From NCBI RefSeq assembly GCF_035920345.1, contig NZ_CP109149.1, forward strand, positions 1,116,001-1,180,000: 64,000 nt of DNA, read 5' to 3'. The notes beneath the pieces were generated by a model. The model was not told where the DNA came from, did not search any database, and saw nothing but the letters and a program-made list of their open reading frames with translations. A program made the translations under genes and the position numbers. Each line of letters starts with the position of its first letter. The first letter of the stretch is position 1. Positions 8,711 to 16,428 of this stretch are shown here, piece by piece. The DNA is from Nocardia vinacea (lineage in GTDB: Bacteria; Actinomycetota; Actinomycetes; Mycobacteriales; Mycobacteriaceae).

Positions 8711-10378
8711 TCACGCTCCTGAATCGGCGATGTGATCGGCCGCGATATAGCCGAAGACCATGGCGGGTCCGATGGTCGCGCCCGCGCCCGCGTAGCTGTT
8801 GCCCATGACGGCGGCCGAATTGTTGCCCGCCGCATACAGTCCGGCGATCGGCGCGCCGTCTTCGCTTAGCACTCGGGAGTGTTCGTCGGTGACCAGGCCG
8901 CCCTTGGTACCCAGATCGCCGGGCACCATCTCGACCGCATAGAACGGACCCTGATCGATTGGTGCCAGACAGGGATTCGGTTGCACGGTGGGGTCGCCGT
9001 AGTAGCGGTCGTAGGCGGATTCACCGCGATGGAAGTCCGCGTCGCGTCCGGCGCGCGCGAAACCGTTGAACCGCTGCACCGTCGCGATCAAGGAATCGGC
9101 CGGAACACCGATCTTGGTGGCGAGTTCGGCGAGCGTGTCGGCCTTCTTGATGATCCCGGCATCGAAATACTTCTGCGGGATGGCCTGTTTCGGGAAGGTG
9201 CCGAGGAACAGGTATCGATCGCGGAAGCGCTGATCCATGATGAAATGCGCAGGCACATGGCCCACACCGGTCGCATGGCGCTCGTACATGGTGTGCACAA
9301 CATCGACATAGCTGGCCGATTCATTGGTGAACCGCTCGCCCGCATCATTGACCATGATCGCGCCGGGCTGGGATCGCTCGGCCAGGCAGAAGAACGGCGG
9401 CCCGTCCGGATTGCGCACCGACGGACCCCACCAGGCGTCGTCCATCAGATCCAAAGCGGCGCCGAGCTTTTCACCCGCCCGGATTCCGTCACCGACATTT
9501 TCGGTCGCGCCGACGGTCCAGTCGGTGCTGACCGGCTCGGTGAAGAACTGTTTGCGCATCTCCAGGTTGTGCTCGAAACCACCGGCGGCGAGCACCACAC
9601 CGCGCCGCGCATGGATGACGATCGGTGCACCATCGCGCTCGGCGCGCACTCCGATCACCGCATCGTCGGCGGTAATCACTTCGGTGAGTGGAGTATTCAG
9701 CCATACCGGCACGCCGGCGTCGCGCAGCGCCAGCCACAGCCGGGCCACCAGCGCCTTGCCCAGGCTCAGCGGCTGCCGTCCCCGGATCCGGTTCAAAACC
9801 GCCTTCGCGCCGACCTTCATCGCGGTGCGCTTACCCTTCCAGGTCCGCGCGATCATATTCAGATCGTGGAAGTCGCTGACGGTGAACGCGATTCCCTTCG
9901 GGCCGGACATGGTCGGCCGGTTGATCAGCTCCAGATCCTTGCCGAGCAGTCGGCCGTCGATAATTGCCGGCTCGATGCTGCGGCCCTGCGCGAGGCCACC
10001 GGGCAGTTCCGGGTGGTAGTCGGAATAGCCACGGTCATAGACGAATTGGAGGTGGTTGGTGCGTGCGCCGAGATAGGTCATCATGCGCGGGCCGTTGTCC
10101 AGGAATGCGTCCTGTTTGGCCTGCGGAACGCGGTCGCCGACAACGGATTTCAAGTATACCCGGGCCAGATCCGGGCTGTCGGGCACGCCCTCGCGTACCA
10201 GCACCGGATTGTTCGGAATCCATACGCCGCCGCCGGAGCGGGCGGTGGAACCGCCGAAGCTGCCGCTCTTCTCGATCAGCACCACCGAAAGCCCGCGATA
10301 GGCGGCGGTGAGCGCGGCGGTCATACCCGCCGCACCCGAGCCGACGACCACGACGTCGTAGGTGTATTCCTCGGACAT
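8711..10378 (-). CDS. KstD-like 3-oxosteroid 1-dehydrogenase (FAD)
   Basis: A 555-residue flavoprotein. FAD binding is seen at GSGAAG (residues 13-18) and in the C-terminal GLYAAGN motif. NSYAGAGATIGPA near the C-terminus contains Tyr529 and Gly533, matching the Tyr/Gly pair four residues apart that polarises the 3-keto group in KstD enzymes. YSDYHPELPGG in the first third matches the region of the other active-site Tyr. KstD enzymes introduce the 1,2 double bond into ring A of 3-ketosteroids, which together with 9-alpha-hydroxylation opens ring B. The start ATG at 10378 follows AAGGGAG. It lies in an operon between SDR genes. Whether it prefers delta-4 or saturated 3-ketosteroids cannot be told. 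Confidence 0.9.
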   Translation of the reverse strand: MSEEYTYDVVVVGSGAAGMTAALTAAYRGLSVVLIEKSGSFGGSTARSGGGVWIPNNPVLVREGVPDSPDLARVYLKSVVGDRVPQAKQDAFLDNGPRMMTYLGARTNHLQFVYDRGYSDYHPELPGGLAQGRSIEPAIIDGRLLGKDLELINRPTMSGPKGIAFTVSDFHDLNMIARTWKGKRTAMKVGAKAVLNRIRGRQPLSLGKALVARLWLALRDAGVPVWLNTPLTEVITADDAVIGVRAERDGAPIVIHARRGVVLAAGGFEHNLEMRKQFFTEPVSTDWTVGATENVGDGIRAGEKLGAALDLMDDAWWGPSVRNPDGPPFFCLAERSQPGAIMVNDAGERFTNESASYVDVVHTMYERHATGVGHVPAHFIMDQRFRDRYLFLGTFPKQAIPQKYFDAGIIKKADTLAELATKIGVPADSLIATVQRFNGFARAGRDADFHRGESAYDRYYGDPTVQPNPCLAPIDQGPFYAVEMVPGDLGTKGGLVTDEHSRVLSEDGAPIAGLYAAGNNSAAVMGNSYAGAGATIGPAMVFGYIAADHIADSGA

Positions 10379-10392
10379 CTGGCTCCCTTTCC

Positions 10393-11130
10393 CTAGTAAC
10401 CGGCGCCGGTGAGCATGCCGCCGTCGATGACGACCTCGGTTCCGGTGCAATAGCTCGCGGCATCCGAGGCCAGGAAGACGGCCGCCTCGGAGACCTCGCC
10501 GGGCTGTCCCCAGCGCGGAATAGGCAATCCGGCGAAGAAGGTATTGCCGTCGACGCCGGAGCCCGCCGCCGCCGTCATGGGCGTCGCGATACCACCGGGA
10601 TGGATGGAGTTGACCCGGATTCCGCTGGCGCCGAGTTCGCGCGCGGCCGATTTGGTCAGTCCGCGAATGGCGAATTTGCTTGCACTGTAAGCCGATAGGC
10701 CCGCCGCGCCGACAAATCCCTCGACCGAGGAGATATTGACGATCGCGCCACCGCCGGTCATCGCGGGCGCGGCGGATTTGATGCCCAGCCAGGTGCCGGT
10801 GACATTCACCGTCATGATCGTGGTGAAATCGGTCAGGCTCATCTCGGCGATGCGCTGGAACCGCAGCAGACCGGCATTGTTGACGAGCACATCGAGTCTG
10901 CCGAACTCGTCCACCGCGGTCCGCACCGCGGCCGCCCAATCGGCTTCGCTGGTCACATCGTGGTGCAGATAGCGTGCGCCGGTCTCGGCGGCCAACTGTT
11001 CGCCCTGATCATCGAGCACATCGCCGAACACGACCCGCGCACCCTCGGCAACGAAGCGGCGGACATGTTCGGCGCCCATCCCACGCGCTGCGCCGGTGAT
11101 CAGCGCGACCTTGTCATCGAGTCGACCCAC
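10393..11130 (-). CDS. Short-chain dehydrogenase (hydroxysteroid dehydrogenase-like)
   Basis: A 245-residue classical SDR with TGAARGMG, NNAG, ISS and YSASK motifs, close in layout to the SDRs at 7978-8709 and 12545-13330. It is the promoter-proximal gene of the four-gene operon running down to 7147. GTG at 11130 is the only reasonable start. The sequence FGDVLDDQG after the second beta strand suggests NAD(H). Likely role: oxidoreduction of a secondary alcohol or ketone on the same steroid-like substrate as the KstD-type enzyme encoded 14 bases downstream. The intergenic region upstream holds an operator-like site shared with other loci in the window. Confidence 0.91.
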   Translation of the reverse strand: MGRLDDKVALITGAARGMGAEHVRRFVAEGARVVFGDVLDDQGEQLAAETGARYLHHDVTSEADWAAAVRTAVDEFGRLDVLVNNAGLLRFQRIAEMSLTDFTTIMTVNVTGTWLGIKSAAPAMTGGGAIVNISSVEGFVGAAGLSAYSASKFAIRGLTKSAARELGASGIRVNSIHPGGIATPMTAAAGSGVDGNTFFAGLPIPRWGQPGEVSEAAVFLASDAASYCTGTEVVIDGGMLTGAGY

Positions 11131-11254
11131 GTCAGGTCCGTCCTTTCTCCGGCGTCGGTTCGAACGCCGTATGCGATATCGACGCTATGGGCGCGCGGGC
11201 GGCGCGAACGGGAGTAGTCCCATCCACCGAGACATGCACCTGACCTCCACGAGA

Positions 11255-11280
11255 GCATCGGAAATATTTCTACTAGGCAT
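11255..11280. promoter_or_regulatory. Shared operator-like site (copy a)
   Basis: Read on the minus strand this is ATGCCTAGTAGAAATATTTC followed by CG. It contains the perfect 10-bp palindrome GAAATATTTC (11261-11270). The core CTAnTAGAAATA(T/C)TTC recurs at 29819-29838, 29996-30020, 34027-34056 and, in weaker form, 33340-33360. It lies in the divergent region between the SDR-kstD operon (start 11130) and the LLM operon (start 11347). It is probably a repressor binding site; the regulator is inferred to be the IclR at 30049 or the PadR at 33364. Confidence 0.6.
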
Positions 11281-11346
11281 ACCGACCTTGGGGGATGGAC
11301 AGCCGGCGGAGCCGGTGGGGTGGGAAGAACAGAGTGGAGGCAATGC

Positions 11347-12543
11347 ATGAAGTTCTCGATGATCTTCGAGGCACAGATGACCGACCCGTCGGCCGACCAC
11401 GAACGGCAGGTACTACGCGACTGCGTCGAGCAGGCGGTGCTGGCCGAGGAGATGGGGTTCGACACCGTCTGGGCGGTCGAACATCACGGCTTGAAGTGGT
11501 ACGCGCATATGAGCGCCCCGGAGATCTTCCTGACCTGGGTGGCCGCGCGCACCGAACGGATCCGCATCGGCCACGGCGTGGTGTGCATGCCGTTCAACTT
11601 CAATCACCCGGTGCGCGCCGCCGAACGCGCGGCCATGCTCGATGTGCTCTCCAACGGGCGGGTGAATCTCGGCGCAGGCCGCGGGGCTACGCCGCAGGAG
11701 ACATCCATGTGCGGTGTCGATCCTGACCGCACCTATCAGGAGGTGGAGGAGTCGCTGCGCATTATCGGCAAGGCCTGGCAGGATCCGGAGGGCGAATTCG
11801 AATGGCACGGTGAGCTGCTCGATATCGATCCGCATCCGATGCTCCCGCGTCCGGTGCAGCTGCCGCATCCGCCGCTGTTCATGGCGTGCACCAAGAAGGA
11901 CACGCTGAAGCTGGCCGCCGACTACGGAATCGGTGCGCTGGTACTGGGTTTCGCGGGTGTGGAGGAGATCGCCGAACTGCGCCGCACCTATGACGCGGCC
12001 ATTGCCGAGCGGACGGGGGAGAAGTTCGTCTCGACGGTGGTCAACGACCACTTCGCGGCACTGTGCCCGACGATCGTGCTCGACGACCGGGAGAAGGCGC
12101 AGCAGATCGGCGCGCGTGGGCAGCGGTTCTTCGCGCAGTCCATCAAGCACTGGTACGGCGCGGGTCCGGTGCCGGATGAGGCCGTCGATCCGACTGTGGA
12201 CGAGGTGGCCAAGATTCGCGAGGCCGCCGATGAGCATGTGGCGTATCTGCACGAGGCGAAGATTCCGGTGAAGACCGGGGCTACATCGGTTTTCAACGCC
12301 GAGCACGCGTACGGCAGCCCGGAAGACGCCATCGCGTACGTCGAGCGGCTGGAGGCGGCCGGTGCCGACGAGATCCTGTGCCTGATCCAGATGGGGACGG
12401 TGCCGCAGGAGGCATGTCTGGAGACCATTCGGCATTGGGGCGAGAAGGTCATTCCACACTTCCGGGGAGCGGAGCGAGCCGGAAACATCGAGCAGAGCCG
12501 CGCAGCTGAGCGTGCCGAGACAACTGAATTCCTGGGAGCTTGA
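11347..12543 (+). CDS. Luciferase-like (LLM class) flavin-dependent monooxygenase
   Basis: A 398-residue protein of the bacterial luciferase-like family. The N-terminal strand (MKFSMIFEAQM), AEEMGFDTVWAVEHH, the LTWVAARTERIRIGHGV segment and NGRVNLGAGRG are characteristic of the TIM-barrel FMNH2- or F420-dependent oxygenases. The start ATG at 11347 has a perfect GGAGG six bases upstream; the longer open frame lacks one. It heads an operon with an SDR, an alpha/beta hydrolase and a VOC protein. Members of this family often need reduced FMN from a separate reductase, and an HsaB-like flavin reductase under a matching operator lies at 29331. The substrate is unknown; Baeyer-Villiger-type oxidation followed by ester cleavage by the downstream hydrolase is one reading. 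Confidence 0.92.
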   Translation: MKFSMIFEAQMTDPSADHERQVLRDCVEQAVLAEEMGFDTVWAVEHHGLKWYAHMSAPEIFLTWVAARTERIRIGHGVVCMPFNFNHPVRAAERAAMLDVLSNGRVNLGAGRGATPQETSMCGVDPDRTYQEVEESLRIIGKAWQDPEGEFEWHGELLDIDPHPMLPRPVQLPHPPLFMACTKKDTLKLAADYGIGALVLGFAGVEEIAELRRTYDAAIAERTGEKFVSTVVNDHFAALCPTIVLDDREKAQQIGARGQRFFAQSIKHWYGAGPVPDEAVDPTVDEVAKIREAADEHVAYLHEAKIPVKTGATSVFNAEHAYGSPEDAIAYVERLEAAGADEILCLIQMGTVPQEACLETIRHWGEKVIPHFRGAERAGNIEQSRAAERAETTEFLGA

Positions 12544-12544
12544 G

Positions 12545-13330
12545 ATGACCGATCTCACTGGCAAAGTCGCCCTCATCACCGGCGCCGCTCGTGGCCAGGG
12601 TGAGCAGGAAGCTCGCCTGTTCGCCGCCGCCGGCGCACGCGTCGTCCTCACCGACGTACTGGAATCCGAGGGCCGGGCAGTTGCCGAATCCATCGGTGAC
12701 TCAGCCCGTTTCGTCCGCCACGATGTCAGCAGCGCCACCGATTGGGCTGCCGCCGTCGACACCGCGGTCACCGAATTCGGCAGTATCGATGTGCTGGTGA
12801 ACAATGCGGCGATCTACACCGCCAAACCGCTCGTCGAGACCTCCGCCGCCGAACTCGAACGCATTTTGCGTATCAACCTGATCGGGTCGTTCCTCGGCAT
12901 CCAGGCCGTCGTGGATCCGATGCGGGCGGCGGGCGGTTCGATCGTGAATATCTCGTCACAGGCCGGGTTGCAGGGCTTGATGGGCCATTCCGCGTACGGT
13001 GCGTCCAAATGGGCGCTGCGCGGGTTGACGAAGACGGCCGCGCTCGAGTTGGGGCCGCTCGGAATCCGGGTCAACTCGGTGCATCCGGGTCCGATCGCGA
13101 CACCGATGATCGGGCACCTCGGGCTGAACACCGGTCCCGGCAGCTTTCCCTCGCTACCGCTGGGTCGCGTCGGATTGCCCTCGGAGGTGGCAGATTTGGT
13201 GGCATTCCTGGCCTCCGATGCCGCGGCGTTCATCACCGGTGCGGAATTGGCCGTCGACGGCGGATTGTCGGCGGGACAGTTCATTCCACCGGATGCGCTG
13301 CCGCCGGTCGGAGCCGCGGGCGAGGAGTGA
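12545..13330 (+). CDS. Short-chain dehydrogenase
   Basis: A 261-residue classical SDR with TGAARGQG, NNAA (in place of NNAG), ISS and YGASK. The C-terminal extension AGQFIPPDALPPVGAAGEE is longer than usual. The ATG at 12545 follows the LLM stop codon by one base, so the two genes are almost certainly co-transcribed. GAGCTTGAG just upstream gives a modest Shine-Dalgarno. The order monooxygenase, SDR, alpha/beta hydrolase fits a short pathway in which an alcohol or ketone is oxidised and then cleaved. That reading is inference. Confidence 0.91.
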   Translation: MTDLTGKVALITGAARGQGEQEARLFAAAGARVVLTDVLESEGRAVAESIGDSARFVRHDVSSATDWAAAVDTAVTEFGSIDVLVNNAAIYTAKPLVETSAAELERILRINLIGSFLGIQAVVDPMRAAGGSIVNISSQAGLQGLMGHSAYGASKWALRGLTKTAALELGPLGIRVNSVHPGPIATPMIGHLGLNTGPGSFPSLPLGRVGLPSEVADLVAFLASDAAAFITGAELAVDGGLSAGQFIPPDALPPVGAAGEE

Positions 13331-13332
13331 GC

Positions 13333-14280
13333 ATGCCGCTGAAGCCCGAAGCTCAGGTGATCGTCGATGTCGGCTCGGCCGCGTTTCCCGCGCTGGGCAC
13401 CGAAGTGCTCGATGCCGCCGAGGCGCGTCGGATACTCGCCGCGCGTCCGGCGGTCCGGGTCGATTCGATTCCGGTGGGGCAGGTCGAGGAGCGTTTGGTG
13501 CCGGGACCTGTCGGGGCACCTGAGGTTCGGGTTCGCATGTACTGGCCCGCCGAGTACGATGCCGACCTGCCGGTCGTGATGTTCTGCCACGGTGGCGGTT
13601 TCGTCATCTGTGACCTCGACAGTCACGATCAGCTGTGTCGTGCGATGAGCAATGGTGTCGGTGCGATCGTGGTTTCGGTCGACTACCGGCAGGCCCCCGA
13701 ACATCGGTTCCCGGCGGCCGCCGAGGATGCCTACGCGGTCCTGAAATGGATTGCGGCCCAGGCGAGTTCCTTCGGCGGCGATCCAGCCCGCATCGGGGTG
13801 GCCGGTGACAGCTCCGGTGGCAACCTGGCCGCCGTCACGGCACTGCTGGCCCGGGATCGCAATGGCCCTGTCATCGCCCATCAACTGCTGGTCTACCCGA
13901 TGCTCGATCCGGCCCGTGACACCGTCTCCTATCGGGAGAATGCCTACGGCTACTTCGTCACCGATGACCATTTGCGCTGGTATTGGGAGCAGTACCTCGC
14001 CTCGGCCGCGGATGCCGACAACCTGTACGCCGCACCTCCGCGCGCGGCCGACCTGTCCCGCCTCCCGCCCGCCTACGTCATCACCGCCGAATTCGACCCA
14101 CTCCGCGATGAGGGCGAGGCCTACGGTCGGCGGCTGCGGGATGCGGATGGCGAGACCGTCACGATTCGCTACGACGGCCAATTCCACGGCTTCTTCAGCA
14201 TGGCCGACAATTTGCCGGATGCGAAAGATGCTGCCGACCAAGCCTTTTCGACAGTGCGCCGAGCATTGGCGAAGCCATGA
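13333..14280 (+). CDS. Alpha/beta hydrolase of the hormone-sensitive lipase family
   Basis: A 315-residue carboxylesterase. The oxyanion-hole motif HGGG is at residues 86-89. The nucleophile elbow GDSSGG has Ser160, and the remaining triad members are visible as Asp255 (EFDPLRDEG) and His285 (HGFF). This is the complete signature of the HSL (family IV) esterases, which act on short to medium acyl esters and some lactones. It starts two bases after the preceding SDR and its stop overlaps the start of the VOC gene (ATGA at 14277-14280). In this operon it may open an ester or lactone made by the luciferase-like oxygenase. Confidence 0.93.
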   Translation: MPLKPEAQVIVDVGSAAFPALGTEVLDAAEARRILAARPAVRVDSIPVGQVEERLVPGPVGAPEVRVRMYWPAEYDADLPVVMFCHGGGFVICDLDSHDQLCRAMSNGVGAIVVSVDYRQAPEHRFPAAAEDAYAVLKWIAAQASSFGGDPARIGVAGDSSGGNLAAVTALLARDRNGPVIAHQLLVYPMLDPARDTVSYRENAYGYFVTDDHLRWYWEQYLASAADADNLYAAPPRAADLSRLPPAYVITAEFDPLRDEGEAYGRRLRDADGETVTIRYDGQFHGFFSMADNLPDAKDAADQAFSTVRRALAKP

Positions 14281-14624
14281 CCGTCGAACGTCTCGGCACC
14301 ATCTTTCCCGCCGACAACCTCACCGCCGCAATAGATCTGCTCACCGCGGTACTCGGCACCACCGCGACCTTCGTCGACGGTGATCGGTGGGCGCAATTCG
14401 ATATCGGACCGACCCGGGTCATGCTCGCCGGTGCCGATGAACGCGACATCCCGTCCCTTGCCGTCAAAGTCGCGGATCTCGACGTGACTCTCGCCCGCCT
14501 CCGTGCCGCCGGATTTCCGGCCGACGAGCCCGTGACCGGACCGCACGAACGACGCACTTCGGTCCGTCCGTCCCGCGAATCCCCGTGGGCGATAGTCCTC
14601 TACGAGCCGTCCTCCGCCGGATGA
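14277..14624 (+). CDS. Glyoxalase/VOC-fold small protein
   Basis: A 115-residue single VOC unit (beta-alpha-beta-beta-beta halves) with LGTIFPADNLTAAIDLLTAVLG at the start and a second half beginning SLAVKVADLDVTLARL. Several metal ligands expected in true glyoxalases or dioxygenases are not obvious, so it may be a binding or accessory protein. It is translationally coupled to the esterase through a 4-bp overlap and is the last gene of the LLM operon. No specific function can be assigned. Confidence 0.8.
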   Translation: MTVERLGTIFPADNLTAAIDLLTAVLGTTATFVDGDRWAQFDIGPTRVMLAGADERDIPSLAVKVADLDVTLARLRAAGFPADEPVTGPHERRTSVRPSRESPWAIVLYEPSSAG

Positions 14625-14669
14625 ACCGGCTCGTGTGGCTCGGATAACATCGCACCCCGCCTTCCGTAC

Positions 14670-14701
14670 GCTACCGTATGGTGAGTGTTCCATACGATAG
14701 C
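14670..14701. promoter_or_regulatory. 12-bp inverted repeat, TetR-type operator
   Basis: GCTACCGTATGG (14670-14681) and CCATACGATAGC (14690-14701) pair at 11 of 12 positions around an 8-bp spacer. The repeat ends 16 bases before the start codon of the SRPBCC gene, so a bound protein would block transcription or the start region. The architecture fits a TetR-family dimer. The regulator is unknown; the convergent TetR gene next door has a different repeat at its own promoter. Confidence 0.6.
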
Positions 14702-14717
14702 GAATGGAGGTTGGGTC

Positions 14718-15242
14718 ATGGTTCGAAATATCCACCAGCGGGAGTACCCGGTGCCCACGGACCAACTCGGCGCATTGCTCGCCAGGGCCGCCGAGCCGGA
14801 CAGCCCGGTGTGGCCGCCCGGCTGGCCCGCGCTGGTCCTCGACCGGCCACTCGGTGTCGGGGCCGACGGCGGACACGGCGTCATCCGGTATCGGTGTACC
14901 GAGTGGGTGCCGGGCCGCCGCGTGGAGTTCACCGTCGCGCCCGGATCCTTCCTGGTCGGTACGCACAGCCTCGACGTGCTGGACGGCCCGTGGCCGGACA
15001 GCAGCATCCTGCGCCACGAGATCGACTGCCGCCTGCGCGGTATCGGCTACCTGCTGTGGCCGGTGGCCATCCGCTGGATCCACGACGCGATGATCGAGGC
15101 GCTGCTCGACCGAACCGCGGTCTCCCTCGGCCACCCGCCCGTCACCCCGGCCCGTCCGTCACCATGGGTCAACTTTCTGCGCTGGATCTTCTCTCGTCGT
15201 CCAGCGGCGCGGACCGCCGCACACGCCGATTCGTCCACGTAG
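14718..15242 (+). CDS. SRPBCC-fold protein of unknown function
   Basis: A 174-residue protein. The ATG at 14718 has GGAGG seven bases upstream and is preferred over the upstream in-frame ATG at 14685, which falls inside the operator. The central part (GHGVIRYRCTEWVPGRRVEF and a following hydrophobic strand) and the C-terminal amphipathic helix (IRWIHDAMIEALLDR) resemble the START/polyketide cyclase-like SRPBCC fold, which binds hydrophobic ligands. The gene is monocistronic under a strong inverted repeat. Its last 74 bases overlap the 3' end of the convergent TetR gene; both frames read as real protein. Confidence 0.72.
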   Translation: MVRNIHQREYPVPTDQLGALLARAAEPDSPVWPPGWPALVLDRPLGVGADGGHGVIRYRCTEWVPGRRVEFTVAPGSFLVGTHSLDVLDGPWPDSSILRHEIDCRLRGIGYLLWPVAIRWIHDAMIEALLDRTAVSLGHPPVTPARPSPWVNFLRWIFSRRPAARTAAHADSST

Positions 15243-15789
15243 CTGGACGCAGTCCGTTCAACAGCAGCGTAAGCAGTCGCTCGGCCTGCGCGGATGGCTC
15301 TGGCGAGTCCTGGGCGGCCCAGGCAATGGCCCCGATCATGCGCAGCACATCGGCCGCGTCGGCGGTCGCAATGACTGTGCCGGACTCCTGCGCGCGGTGT
15401 AGCAGAGCGGTGCCCATCGCGAAAGTCTCCGCGTGCCAAGCGGATACCAGATCCGCGCCGCCGTCGATGGCGGAATTCAGGATCGCGGCGGAGAGCCCGC
15501 GGAAGGTGAGCGCGTGTGCGATCGCCGCACGCAGCCAGGTGGTGAGTGCCTGGTAGCTATCCGGCGCTTTCATCAGGTCGCGGCCCAGCTGGGCCAGCTC
15601 GGCGACGCGCTCGCCCAGCACTGCTTCGATGAGTTCGAGACGAGTCGGAAAGTGTCGATAGAGGGTACCGCTGGCGACCCCCGCGCGCCGGGCGATGTCG
15701 TCGAGTGAGGCGTCGACGCCGTGCTCGGCGAAGGCGAGGCGGGCCTGTTCGAGTAGGCGCTCGTAGTTGCGTCGGGCATCGGCACGCAT
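15169..15789 (-). CDS. TetR-family transcriptional regulator
   Basis: A 206-residue TetR. The N-terminal helix-turn-helix is plain: residues about 10-55 with SLDDIARRAGVASGTLYRHF and the family-typical FPTRLELIEAVL. The C-terminal ligand domain is all helical. The gene is divergent from the SnoaL-like gene at 15926, and a perfect 11-bp inverted repeat lies between them at 15850-15888. Autoregulation and control of that neighbour are therefore likely. The 3' end overlaps the convergent SRPBCC gene by 74 bp. Confidence 0.94.
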   Translation of the reverse strand: MRADARRNYERLLEQARLAFAEHGVDASLDDIARRAGVASGTLYRHFPTRLELIEAVLGERVAELAQLGRDLMKAPDSYQALTTWLRAAIAHALTFRGLSAAILNSAIDGGADLVSAWHAETFAMGTALLHRAQESGTVIATADAADVLRMIGAIAWAAQDSPEPSAQAERLLTLLLNGLRPATWTNRRVRRSAPLDDERRSSAES

Positions 15790-15849
15790 CGGCCTCGTTG
15801 CGCCGGTGGCTCTTTCGCGCGTCAGCGGGCTCTCCTCTTGCTAACCGGG

Positions 15850-15888
15850 GACATAGTCCGTTACTGTCTCGGATAACCGGACTATGTC
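15850..15888. promoter_or_regulatory. Perfect 11-bp inverted repeat, presumed TetR operator
   Basis: GACATAGTCCG (15850-15860) is repeated in inverse as CGGACTATGTC (15878-15888), 17 bases apart. GTTA/TAAC inside the spacer extends the symmetry. It lies between the divergent TetR and SnoaL-like genes, which is the standard position for a local TetR operator. Confidence 0.75.
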
Positions 15889-15925
15889 TCACCTTATGGC
15901 AAGAATGGGGCGGCAGGAGGTCGTC

Positions 15926-16342
15926 ATGGCATTGTCGGCGCAGGACCGGATCGAGATCGGTGATCTGATCGCGATGCACGGTCATCTGATGGACGCGGGT
16001 GAGCTCGATCGGATGGACGAGCTGTTCACCGCGGAAATCACCTACGACGTCAATGATTTCGGGTTCGGTGAGCTGCACGGGATTCCGGCGCTGCAGGAGG
16101 CCTCGGTCGCGCTCGGCAATGGGAATCCGGTCGGGCATCACATTACGAATGTGGTCATTGCCGAGGTGGATGGTGCGGTTCGGGTGCGGTCGAAGGGGAT
16201 CGGGATCTATGCCGATGGGACCAGCGGCAGCGTCGAATACGACGATACGGTCGTGCGGGTGGCAACCGGCTGGCGCATCTCGTATCGCCGGGTGATCGCA
16301 CACAAGGTGCCGCTGGGTGGCCGGGCGACCAGGTCGGCTTAG
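15926..16342 (+). CDS. SnoaL-like/NTF2-fold protein
   Basis: A 138-residue cone-fold protein. GDLIAMHGHLMDAGELDRMDELFTAE-type sequence at the start and GWRISYRRV near the end are typical of the SnoaL/NTF2-like superfamily, which includes small isomerases, cyclases and dehydratases such as ketosteroid isomerase. The ATG at 15926 has GGAGG five bases upstream; in-frame ATGs further upstream fall in or near the operator. It is divergent from and probably repressed by the TetR at 15169-15789. The catalytic Asp pattern of delta-5-3-ketosteroid isomerase is not certain, so the reaction is not assigned. Confidence 0.85.
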   Translation: MALSAQDRIEIGDLIAMHGHLMDAGELDRMDELFTAEITYDVNDFGFGELHGIPALQEASVALGNGNPVGHHITNVVIAEVDGAVRVRSKGIGIYADGTSGSVEYDDTVVRVATGWRISYRRVIAHKVPLGGRATRSA

Positions 16343-16428
16343 GGCGACAAACCGACCGCTTTTCTACTTTTCTCAGCTACATACTTGTTAGCCGCATACG
16401 GACGGTCGTGCGTTGATAGTGTCGCGCA

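Noticed and set aside
8879..10396. 505-residue plus-strand frame opposite the KstD-like gene
   Set aside because: His/Arg/Gly-rich composition typical of antisense shadow; the minus strand encodes a clear flavoprotein.
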